Shown: one piece after another, positions 47,612-55,399 of the stretch
Layout: each line of letters opens with the position of its first letter
How positions within the stretch are numbered: the stretch's first letter is position 1
Assembly (NCBI GenBank): GCA_947485165.1
Contig: CANKRG010000006.1
Coordinates: 1 to 55,877, forward strand
DNA: 55,877 nt
From: Comamonadaceae bacterium
GTDB taxonomy: Bacteria > Pseudomonadota > Gammaproteobacteria > Burkholderiales > Burkholderiaceae_C
Direction of reading: 5' to 3'
The notes under the pieces: generated by a model
Told to the model about the DNA's origin: nothing
What the model saw: the letters and a program-made list of their open reading frames with translations, nothing else
Databases searched by the model: none
Program-made: the position numbers and the translations under genes

Positions 47612-47692
47612 CAGCCTATTGTGCAATATCTTTGAAAGTTATTTGCGGGCTGGAAAAGTCTAAAATCAAGCAAAACCATACAGGAGACAACG

Positions 47693-48367
47693 ATGCGAAT
47701 TCTGATTGCCGAGGATGACCAAGTATTAGCAGACGGACTTTTACGCACTTTGCGCAGCTCTGGCGCAGCCGTAGACCATGTGCCCGACGGCTCGCAAGCC
47801 GATGCCGCGCTGATGACCAATACTGAATTTGACTTGCTCATCCTTGATTTGGGTTTGCCAAAAATGCATGGTCTAGAAGTGCTGAAACGCCTGCGCGCAC
47901 GGGGCTCCAAGCTGGCGGTTTTGATTTTGACGGCGGCCGACAGCGTGGAAGAACGTGTCAAAGGGCTGGATTTTGGGGCGGATGACTATATGGCCAAACC
48001 CTTCAGCCTGCAAGAGCTGGAGGCCCGTGTGCGGGCCTTGACGCGGCGCGGCATGGGCGGCGCTATCAGCACCATCAAGCATGGGCCCCTCGAATATGAC
48101 CAAGCGGGGCGTGTGGCCACCATAGACGGAAAAATGGTGGAGCTGTCCGCCCGTGAGCTGGGATTGCTGGAGGTTTTGTTGCAACGCAGCGGCCGTTTGG
48201 TCAGCAAAGACCAATTGGTGGAGCGCCTGTGCGAATGGGGCGAAGAGGTGAGCAACAACGCCATTGAAGTGTATATCCACCGCTTGCGCAAAAAAATCGA
48301 AAAAGGACCCATTCGCATTGCCACCGTGCGCGGTTTGGGTTACTGCCTGGAAAAAATTGCGCCTTGA
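47693..48367 (+). CDS. OmpR-family response regulator (TctD/QseB-like)
   Basis: 224 residues. Receiver domain with acidic pair Asp8-Asp9, phospho-acceptor Asp52 in LLILDLGLPKMHG and the Lys of MAKPF, then a winged-helix DNA-binding domain ending in RIATVRGLGYCLEK. AGGAGA at 47682-47687 is a good ribosome site. The stop overlaps the kinase start (TTGA), so both are translated together. Confidence 0.92.
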   Translation: MRILIAEDDQVLADGLLRTLRSSGAAVDHVPDGSQADAALMTNTEFDLLILDLGLPKMHGLEVLKRLRARGSKLAVLILTAADSVEERVKGLDFGADDYMAKPFSLQELEARVRALTRRGMGGAISTIKHGPLEYDQAGRVATIDGKMVELSARELGLLEVLLQRSGRLVSKDQLVERLCEWGEEVSNNAIEVYIHRLRKKIEKGPIRIATVRGLGYCLEKIAP

Positions 48368-49836
48368 ATGATGTCGTCAAAAAAACGGGCGTAGGCGGCA
48401 TTTTTAAACGCGAGCAGCGCTCGCTGTTTGGCGAAATTTTAGATTGGATGTTGACGCCCTTGCTCTTGCTGTGGCCGGCAAGCTTGGCGTTGACCTGGTT
48501 GGTGGCGCAAAATATTGCGGATAAGCCGTTTGACCGCGCTTTGGAGTACAACGTGCAGGCCTTGGCGCAGTTGGTGGTTGTTAAAAATGGACAGACGCAA
48601 TTTAACTTGCCGCAACCCGCCAGAGAGTTGCTCCGGGCGGACGATGTCGACCAAATTTACTACCAGGTCATAGGTTTGCAGGGCGAGCTGGTGAGTGGTG
48701 AAAAAGAGGTTCCAGCACCGCCAGAAACCATCAAAACGTCGGTCTGGGAAGTGAGGCTGCGGGATGAAGAAATTCGTGGCTTGCCGGTGCGGGTTGCTGC
48801 GATTTGGATTCAATCTGACCTGCCGGGCGCGCGTGATGTCTTGGTGCAAGTGGCGGAAACCCGTGAAAAACGGTCGGTGCTGGCGACCGAAATTATCAAA
48901 GGCGTGATGTTGCCGCAATTTGTCATTTTGCCACTGGCTGTGTTGTTGGTGTGGTTGGCCTTGGTGCGCGGCACGCGGCCACTCAATCAGCTGGAAGCGC
49001 GGATTCGGGCGCGAAAATCGGACGATTTGAGCCCGTTGGATGAGACGTCAGTACCGCAAGAAGTGGTGCCACTGGTGTCTTCTGTCAACGGTTTGTTGAC
49101 GCGTTTGAAAGACTCCATGGCGGCGCAAAAGCGTTTTTTGGCAGATGCGGCACACCAATTGAAAACGCCTTTGGCGGGTTTGCGCATGCAGGCTGATTTG
49201 GCTCTGCGGCAAAGCGCCAGCGCTGATGATTTGAAACTCTCGCTCCAGCAAATTGGCCGTTCCAGTATCCGTGCCACGCATACGGTGAACCAACTGTTGG
49301 CGCTGGCGCGCGCTGAAGGTGGCGGCAATGTGATGACCTTGCAAGCTTGCGATTTGGTGGTACTCACACGCGATGTGGTGCAAGACGCCATTCCACGCGC
49401 GATGGAAAAACGCATAGATTTAGGCTACGAGGGCTTGCCCGTCAACGACGCCAGCGCCGTGGTGCAGGCCAACCCGACGTTGATGAAAGAGATGATTCGC
49501 AACTTGGTGGACAACGCGTTGAACTACACGCCGTCAAGCGCTGAAAATCCAGGCATCGTCACCGTTAGAGTCACGTCTGACGGCATCGCAAAAGCCGTAT
49601 TTTTGCAAGTGGAAGATACGGGGCCTGGCATTCCCGAAGCGGAGCGCGAGCTGGTGATGCAGCCTTTTTACCGCGTGCTGGGTACCAACACAGATGGCTC
49701 AGGCTTGGGCTTGGCCATTGTGCATGAAATTGCGCAAAAGCATCAGGCCGTATTGACGGTTGAGGATGCGCATCCAGGCGGTACACCTGTTGGGGCTTTG
49801 TTGACGTTGCGGTTTAAGTTGGCAACGAAAGCTTGA
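48364..49836 (+). CDS. Sensor histidine kinase, TctE-like
   Basis: 490 residues. Two membrane helices flank a periplasmic domain of about 110 residues resembling the 2CSK_N domain of TctE, the tricarboxylate sensor. HAMP-like linker, phospho-acceptor His in DAAHQLKTPLAGLRMQ, and ATPase motifs NLVDNALNYTP, VEDTGPGIPE and GSGLGLAIVHEIA. TTG start 48364 is chosen for coupling to the regulator. The ligand is probably a carboxylate, by homology only. Confidence 0.9.
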   Translation: MNDVVKKTGVGGIFKREQRSLFGEILDWMLTPLLLLWPASLALTWLVAQNIADKPFDRALEYNVQALAQLVVVKNGQTQFNLPQPARELLRADDVDQIYYQVIGLQGELVSGEKEVPAPPETIKTSVWEVRLRDEEIRGLPVRVAAIWIQSDLPGARDVLVQVAETREKRSVLATEIIKGVMLPQFVILPLAVLLVWLALVRGTRPLNQLEARIRARKSDDLSPLDETSVPQEVVPLVSSVNGLLTRLKDSMAAQKRFLADAAHQLKTPLAGLRMQADLALRQSASADDLKLSLQQIGRSSIRATHTVNQLLALARAEGGGNVMTLQACDLVVLTRDVVQDAIPRAMEKRIDLGYEGLPVNDASAVVQANPTLMKEMIRNLVDNALNYTPSSAENPGIVTVRVTSDGIAKAVFLQVEDTGPGIPEAERELVMQPFYRVLGTNTDGSGLGLAIVHEIAQKHQAVLTVEDAHPGGTPVGALLTLRFKLATKA

Positions 49837-49866
49837 ACGAACCGTTTTGTTTGAATTCGGTTTGGC

Positions 49867-50607
49867 TTAGTTTTTACACGCTGAAAGCGGTTTGTTCGCA
49901 AGTTGCGTCGGCAACGCTGCATACACCGTATTTAGCTTGGCACGGTTCAGGTCATTGATGGCCGGAACGATCAAGGATTGGCCTTTTTGTTCTGGCGTTT
50001 CCTGTAACACGCGGGCGGTGCGCACACCTTGTTTGATCAACGTCTGCAAGGCTTGGTTGGCTGCCTCCTGTGACGTGTGGCTGCCAAGCGACAAGCCGGG
50101 CTCTAAATTCGCTTCAGTCAACACCTCGAAGTGGACGTTGATTTGATCGAGTTGTTTCTTTTTCAAATCACGTTGTTCACTATTGGCATACTTGCCCATG
50201 TAAACAATCCAGCGCGCTGGCAGGGAAATGGTGTCGAAACGCCAGCGCAAGTCAGGCAGTTTGGCGTCAAGCGCTTGTTTCAAAGCGGTGCTTTGCTGGT
50301 CGTCAAAAACACCAGCCATCAAGCAGTTTGTCGGTGCGGGTGTAGGTGTAGTCGGACTAGGACTAGCTAAAAGTGCTGCCGTCACAGTGGGTGCTGCAGG
50401 AGTTGGTGTTAGTGTTAGCGCTGGTGCCGTCGCAGTGATGTGGCTTGGCCGAATGACGATGCGCTCAGGCTCGATTTGTTCCGTTACTCGATGCGGCTCG
50501 CTTTGAGTCGGTTTCGCCAAACCCCATGCGCTGAGGTGGCCGTGCGACCACGCGTAAAACAGGCCATTTGCGGCAAGCCATGCAAATACAAAGAATCGAA
50601 GCAGCAT
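49867..50607 (-). CDS. Membrane-anchored SPOR-like protein
   Basis: 246 residues. One N-terminal membrane helix (MLLRFFVFAWLAANGLFYAW), a Thr/Pro/Ala-rich linker (residues about 55-92), then a domain with CLMAGVFDDQQSTALKQAL, WIVYMGKYANSEQRDLKKKQ and GLSLGSHTSQEAANQALQTL that looks like a SPOR domain, which binds denuded septal peptidoglycan. It lies 15 bp downstream of birA on the same strand. The SPOR assignment is moderately sure. Confidence 0.72.
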   Translation of the reverse strand: MLLRFFVFAWLAANGLFYAWSHGHLSAWGLAKPTQSEPHRVTEQIEPERIVIRPSHITATAPALTLTPTPAAPTVTAALLASPSPTTPTPAPTNCLMAGVFDDQQSTALKQALDAKLPDLRWRFDTISLPARWIVYMGKYANSEQRDLKKKQLDQINVHFEVLTEANLEPGLSLGSHTSQEAANQALQTLIKQGVRTARVLQETPEQKGQSLIVPAINDLNRAKLNTVYAALPTQLANKPLSACKN

Positions 50608-50622
50608 GTGATTTAAAGCGAG

Positions 50623-51474
50623 TTACTTAAATCGGATAACTGAGAGCGGTTTAACGCTGACCTCTGAACTATTGACCGCTATTGGCCCTTGCGTGGTTTC
50701 CAGCATCAATTCGCCCTTGTGGTTCACGCCCAGTCCCAGTCCTTCTGTGTGGCCATTGCCGTCTACCGATAGCTTGCGCGCTGTAAGTACATCTAAGGCA
50801 TTGAAGCGCGTTTGATAGGGGGCAAAGCCATGCTCGGCAAACAGCACTATATCTTGCACAAGCGGCCGTATGAGTTGCTGCAACGCCGCTTGTGCCGTGA
50901 TTGTAGGCAAAAGCTCTTGCAAGCATGCTGCTGGTGTGCGCAGTGCTGGTTGTTGTGCCGTTGGCTGTTGTGAGGGTTGGGTGATGTTGATACCCACGCC
51001 AATCACCACATAGCGCTGGTCGCCGACGACGCAGGTTTCGATCAAAATACCCGCCAATTTCCGGTCACCCTGTGCGTCACTGAGCCACAAATCATTCGGC
51101 CATTTGAGCCCAATGCTGGGGTGCAGACTCTGCGCGATGCTCACCCCGACGACTAACGACAAGCCCGACCAATCAACGGGCGATAGCGGCAGCCCTAGTG
51201 AAAAAGTCAATGCCGGTAGGCTGTCAGTGGTTCTAGCGCCCAGATCGTGCCATTCGCGCCCCAATCTGCCACGCCCAGCGGTTTGCTTCTCGGCGATGAG
51301 CAAAATGGGTTCAGACTGCCCCGCTTTTGCGCGGCGCATCAGCTCGGTGTTGGTTGAATCAATTTCCGGTAGGACTTCGACCGTGAAATTCGGCAAAATC
51401 GGCGCAACAGATTCCCAAATCGCCTCGGCAGGCCATTTGATCGGTGCCAATGCGGCTTTTTTTACGACTGTCAT
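50623..51474 (-). CDS. birA: Biotin-[acetyl-CoA-carboxylase] ligase
   Basis: Attaches biotin to the carboxylase carrier protein. 283 residues. The ATP/biotin motif GRGRLGREWHDLG is close to the family's GRGRRGR, followed by LKWPNDLW and a C-terminal SH3-like domain (LGLGVNHKGELMLET). There is no N-terminal helix-turn-helix, so it is an enzyme only and not a repressor. Confidence 0.93.
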   Translation of the reverse strand: MTVVKKAALAPIKWPAEAIWESVAPILPNFTVEVLPEIDSTNTELMRRAKAGQSEPILLIAEKQTAGRGRLGREWHDLGARTTDSLPALTFSLGLPLSPVDWSGLSLVVGVSIAQSLHPSIGLKWPNDLWLSDAQGDRKLAGILIETCVVGDQRYVVIGVGINITQPSQQPTAQQPALRTPAACLQELLPTITAQAALQQLIRPLVQDIVLFAEHGFAPYQTRFNALDVLTARKLSVDGNGHTEGLGLGVNHKGELMLETTQGPIAVNSSEVSVKPLSVIRFK

Positions 51475-51491
51475 TCAGCTCAATTAAAAAT

Positions 51492-52061
51492 TCAAGCCGC
51501 TTGCTTGCTGTTTTTGGGTGTTTTTCTAGGCGTTCTTTTGGGCGCCAATAAGGTGCCACGGCAAGATTTAGCGCCACACCAGCACGGGTATTCAGCCTTC
51601 AGCTTGGGTGTGTAACGCTCATCAATCACCAGACCATAGTCGTAATTCAGCTCTTCGCCAGCTTTGATGTTGCGCAGCGCTTTGATGAAAACACGGCCAT
51701 TTTCTTCGTCCGCTTCGCAGCTGGGGTCGCACGAATGGTTGATCCAGCGGGCTGAATTGCCGTTCACCTTGCCATCAATCACGTGCTTGTCATCGATGGA
51801 GAAGTAGAAGGTGTGGTTCGGGTCAGACGGGTCATGCGGGTGGCGGCGCAGGGCTTCTGGCCAGGTGATGATTTCGCCTTTGTACTCGATCAAAACCTCG
51901 CCCTCGGCAATAGCCACCTCGGCAAACACGCCTTTGCCATGCACGCCAGAGTCCCGAACGGCGATGCGTTTTGCAGAGGCTTTTGCAGCTTGTTTCAGAG
52001 GAGGAATGGCTGTTTTTGCTGCTTTTTCTGCAGATGTTTGGGTTGATTTTTTTGTTGCCAC
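51492..52061 (-). CDS. SET-domain protein-lysine methyltransferase
   Basis: From GTG 52061 the protein is 189 residues; the frame is open further but would run into topB. A Lys/Ala-rich start (KKSTQTSAEKAAKTAIPPLK) precedes the SET domain: VRDSGVHGKGVFA, YKGEIITW, SAM/substrate motif NSARWINHSCDPSCEAD, GEELNYDYG, and the post-SET cysteines PCWCGAKSCRG. All catalytic elements are present. It is divergent from topB across 133 bp. The target is unknown; the nearest lysine-rich candidate is the TopB tail. Confidence 0.88.
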   Translation of the reverse strand: MATKKSTQTSAEKAAKTAIPPLKQAAKASAKRIAVRDSGVHGKGVFAEVAIAEGEVLIEYKGEIITWPEALRRHPHDPSDPNHTFYFSIDDKHVIDGKVNGNSARWINHSCDPSCEADEENGRVFIKALRNIKAGEELNYDYGLVIDERYTPKLKAEYPCWCGAKSCRGTLLAPKRTPRKTPKNSKQAA

Positions 52062-52136
52062 GGGTTTAATTTTTTTGGGGTCGAAAAAAGATTTTTTAAA
52101 CAAGGTCAAAAAATTTGGTATGTTTAATACGTACGG

Positions 52137-52155
52137 GTGCGCGCGTGCGCACGCG
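52137..52155. other. Alternating purine-pyrimidine tract (Z-DNA prone)
   Basis: GTGCGCGCGTGCGCACGCG is a perfect 19-base alternation of purine and pyrimidine in the promoter region shared by the SET gene and topB. Such tracts flip to Z-DNA under negative supercoiling. Confidence 0.75.
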
Positions 52156-52194
52156 AGATGCTGAATTGTATCGAGATTAAAACGAGATCTAAAA

Positions 52195-55100
52195 ATGAAA
52201 ACATTGGTTATTGCCGAGAAACCTTCCGTGGCGAATGACATCGTCAAAGCGCTTACGCCGGTTGCCGGTAAATTTGAGAAGCTGGACGAGCATTTTGAGA
52301 ACGACACCTACGTCGTCACCAGCGCCGTAGGCCACCTGTTGGAGATCCAGGCACCTGAAGAATTTGACGTCAAACGCGGCAAATGGAGCTTTGCCAACCT
52401 GCCGGTCATTCCGCCGCATTTTGACCTCAAGCCGATGGACAAGACCAAGACGCGGCTGAATGCCATTGTCAAGCTCGCCAAACGCAAAGACGTGGACGCA
52501 TTCGTCAACGCCTGTGACGCGGGACGTGAGGGTGAATTGATCTTCCGCCTGATCCAGCAGTACAGCAAGGCCAAACACCCGGTCTCGCGCCTGTGGCTGC
52601 AATCCATGACGCCACAGGCGATTCGCGACGGCTTCACCAGCCTGCGTAGCGACAAGCAAATGCTGCCGCTGGCCGACGCCGCCCGCTGTCGTTCTGAGGC
52701 CGACTGGCTGGTCGGCATCAACGGCACCCGTGCCATGACCGCTTTTAACTCGCGCGACGGTGGCTTCTTTTTGACAACGGTGGGCCGTGTGCAGACGCCG
52801 ACTTTGTCGGTCGTCGTCGAGCGCGAAGAGAAAATCCGCAAGTTCATCAGCCGAGATTATTGGGAAATCCACGGCTCGTTTGCCGCAGAGGCGGGTGAGT
52901 ATCCGGGTAAATGGTTCAACCCAGCCCACAAAAAAGACGCCGACGACGCTGAAATCAAGACCGACCGCGTGTGGTCTGAACGTGAAGCCCAGGCCATTGC
53001 CGACGCTGTGCGTGGCAAAAAAGCCACAGTTACCGAAGAAAGCAAGCCGACCACGCAAGCCAGCCCGTTGTTGTTCGATTTGACCTCCCTGCAACGCGAG
53101 GCCAATGGCAAGTTCGGCTTCAGCGCCAAAACCACCCTCAGCATCGCCCAGAGCCTCTACGAGCGCCACAAAGCCCTGACCTACCCACGTACCGATTCGC
53201 GTGCCTTGCCTGAGGATTACGTGCCTGTGGTGCGCCAAACCTTTGAGATGTTGGCTGGCAGCGACATGAAACATCTCGCGCCGCACGCCGCAACCGCGCT
53301 CAAAAACAACTACATCAAGCCAAGTAAACGGATTTTTGATAACGCGAAAGTGAGTGATCACTTCGCCATCATCCCAACCTTACAAGCCCCTAGCGGATTG
53401 AGCGAGGCCGAGCAAAAGCTGTACGACTTGGTCGTGAAGCGCTTCATGGCGGTGTTTTTCCCGAGTGCGGAATACCAGATCACCACCCGAATAACGACAG
53501 TTGCCGCAGCGCCGGGCCGCCCCAAGCAAGGCACGGCTCCCTCGGGGGGCAGCGACGCACACGAAGTGGCGAGCGTGGGGGCTACGGACTATAGTTTTAA
53601 GACGGAAGGCAAAGTGCTGGTCAAACCGGGCTGGTTGGCGATTTACGGCAAAGAAGCGGCGGATGAAACGCCCGATGCTGAAGGCAAAAGCTCCACCAAC
53701 CTCGTACCCGTTAAAGCAGGCGAAAAAGTGTTGGCCGAAACCGTCGACCCGAAAGGTTTGAAAACCCGCCCACCGGCACGCTATTCCGAGGCGACGCTCT
53801 TGGGCGCGATGGAAGGCGCTGGCAAAACGATTGACGACGACGAGCTGCGCGAAGCCATGCAGGAAAAGGGTTTGGGCACGCCAGCCACCCGCGCGGCGAC
53901 GATCGAGGGTTTGATCAACGAAAAATACATGCTGCGCGAAGGCCGCGAACTGATTCCGACCGCCAAAGCCTTCCAGCTGATGACGCTGTTGCGCGGTTTG
54001 GGCGTGGAGGAGCTGTCCCGAGCCGATCTAACGGGCGAATGGGAGCATAAGTTAGCACTGATGGAGCAGGGCAAGCTCAGCCGCGACACCTTCATGGCTG
54101 AGGTGGCTGAAATGACCTCGCACATGGTCAAAAAAGCCAAAGAATACGACCGCGACACCATCCCTGGCGACTACGCCACCCTGACAGCACCGTGCCCGAA
54201 TTGCGGTGGTATCGTCAAAGAAAACTACCGCCGTTACACCTGCACGGGCGCGGCGGGGGCTACTGAGGGCTGCGGCTTTTCCTTCGGTAAAACGCCAGCG
54301 GGTCGCACCTTTGAAGTGGCAGAAGTTGAGCAATTCCTGACTGACCGCAAAATCGGCCCCTTAGACGGTTTCCGTTCCAAAGCCGGCTGGCCGTTCTCCG
54401 CTGAAATGGTCATCAAGTTTGATGAAGAGACGAAAAACTACAAACTCGAATTTGACTTTGGCGACGACAAAAACGCCGATGGCACGGGGGAGATTGTCGA
54501 TTTCTCATCTCAAACCAGCTTGGGCGCTTGTCCTAAATGCGGCAGTGCGGTGTTTGAGTACGGCAAAAACTATGTGTGCGAGAAGTCCGTACCGACCATG
54601 GCGCAAGCCACGCCGAACTGCGATTTCAAGAGCGGGCAGGTCATTTTGCAGCAACCGATTGAACGGTCGCAACTCACCCAACTGTTAGAAACCGGTAAAA
54701 CCGATTTGTTGGACAAATTCGTTTCCATGCGCACCCGCCGTGGCTTCAAAGCGCATTTGGCGTGGGATAAAGAGGCCGGCAAGGTGATTTTTGAGTTCGC
54801 ACCGTCCAAGTTTCCACCCCGCAAAACCGCCGCTGGTGCGAAAGCGCCTGCCCGAGCGACGAAAACACCGTTTGGTAAAACGGTTGTTGCAAAAGGTGAA
54901 AAAGCCCCTGCAGCCAAGAAAGCTGCGGCTAAAAAAGTGCCTGCGAAGAAGGTTGCAGCCAAAACGACAAAAACTGCAACTGAGGCCAAACCCAAAGCCC
55001 CCCGTAAAGTCTCCGCCAGCGGTGGCTTGAAGCCCAGCGACGCTTTGGCAGCGGTGATTGGTGGCGAGCAAGTCTTGCGCACCCAAGTCATCAAAAAGAT

Positions 55101-55245
55101 GTGGGACTACATCAAGGCCAACAACCTGCAAGACGCCAAAGACAAACGCTCTATCAACGCCGATGCCAAGCTCTTGGCCGTGTTCGGCAAGCCGCAGGTG
55201 ACGATGTTTGAGCTGGCGGGGATTGTGGGCAAGCACCTGAGCTGA
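52195..55245 (+). CDS. topB: DNA topoisomerase III with lysine/alanine tail and SWIB domain
   Basis: Type IA topoisomerase, 1016 residues against about 650 for E. coli TopB. TOPRIM domain with Glu8 (LVIAEKPSVANDI) and the acidic motif NACDAGREGEL; active-site Tyr330 in ALTYPRTDSRALPEDY. Two cysteine zinc motifs follow (CPNCGG near 664, CPKCGS near 780). Then comes a Lys/Ala/Pro-rich stretch like histone H1 (about 870-938) and a C-terminal SWIB/MDM2 domain (SDALAAVIGGEQVLRTQVIK to LAGIVGKHLS). Residues about 438-462 are encoded by a GC-rich repeat that recurs between exbB and exbD, in frame. A strong terminator follows. Confidence 0.95.
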   Translation: MKTLVIAEKPSVANDIVKALTPVAGKFEKLDEHFENDTYVVTSAVGHLLEIQAPEEFDVKRGKWSFANLPVIPPHFDLKPMDKTKTRLNAIVKLAKRKDVDAFVNACDAGREGELIFRLIQQYSKAKHPVSRLWLQSMTPQAIRDGFTSLRSDKQMLPLADAARCRSEADWLVGINGTRAMTAFNSRDGGFFLTTVGRVQTPTLSVVVEREEKIRKFISRDYWEIHGSFAAEAGEYPGKWFNPAHKKDADDAEIKTDRVWSEREAQAIADAVRGKKATVTEESKPTTQASPLLFDLTSLQREANGKFGFSAKTTLSIAQSLYERHKALTYPRTDSRALPEDYVPVVRQTFEMLAGSDMKHLAPHAATALKNNYIKPSKRIFDNAKVSDHFAIIPTLQAPSGLSEAEQKLYDLVVKRFMAVFFPSAEYQITTRITTVAAAPGRPKQGTAPSGGSDAHEVASVGATDYSFKTEGKVLVKPGWLAIYGKEAADETPDAEGKSSTNLVPVKAGEKVLAETVDPKGLKTRPPARYSEATLLGAMEGAGKTIDDDELREAMQEKGLGTPATRAATIEGLINEKYMLREGRELIPTAKAFQLMTLLRGLGVEELSRADLTGEWEHKLALMEQGKLSRDTFMAEVAEMTSHMVKKAKEYDRDTIPGDYATLTAPCPNCGGIVKENYRRYTCTGAAGATEGCGFSFGKTPAGRTFEVAEVEQFLTDRKIGPLDGFRSKAGWPFSAEMVIKFDEETKNYKLEFDFGDDKNADGTGEIVDFSSQTSLGACPKCGSAVFEYGKNYVCEKSVPTMAQATPNCDFKSGQVILQQPIERSQLTQLLETGKTDLLDKFVSMRTRRGFKAHLAWDKEAGKVIFEFAPSKFPPRKTAAGAKAPARATKTPFGKTVVAKGEKAPAAKKAAAKKVPAKKVAAKTTKTATEAKPKAPRKVSASGGLKPSDALAAVIGGEQVLRTQVIKKMWDYIKANNLQDAKDKRSINADAKLLAVFGKPQVTMFELAGIVGKHLS
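53507..53582 (+). repeat. GC-rich interspersed repeat inside topB, read in frame
   Basis: Closely matches 14003-14073, and the reading frame stays open through it, adding about 25 residues (PGRPKQGTAPSGGSDAHEVA) between VAA and TDYSFKTEG. The insert lies between the catalytic gate region and the later core, in what should be a surface loop. Confidence 0.88.
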
Positions 55246-55274
55246 GCGACTTTTTGCTACGTCCGAAATAAAAA

Positions 55275-55310
55275 AACGCCATGATCGGTTAAAGATCATG
55301 GCGTTTTGTT
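55275..55310. terminator. Bidirectional terminator between topB and the porin gene
   Basis: AACGCCATGATC (55275-55286) and GATCATGGCGTT (55294-55305) form a perfect 12-bp stem with a 7-base loop; A-rich on the left and T-rich on the right, serving both convergent genes. Confidence 0.9.
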
Positions 55311-55318
55311 GTTTATAT

Positions 55319-55375
55319 TGCTATGTATTTAATAGCTGTTTAATCAATAAAAACGACGGCTACAGGTGTATTTTA
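55319..55375 (+). repeat. AT-rich interspersed element, copy 13 (topB-porin gap)
   Basis: GCTATGTATTTAATAGC, then ATCAATAAAAACGACGGCTA and CAGGTGTATTTT. Lies between the bidirectional terminator and the porin stop codon. Confidence 0.88.
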
Positions 55376-55399
55376 TGGGTAAAAATTTAAATAAAATGC

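Noticed and set aside
52062-52307. N-terminal extension of the SET protein into topB
   Set aside because: It would overlap topB by more than 100 bases and encodes no SET-related sequence; GTG 52061 is the better start.
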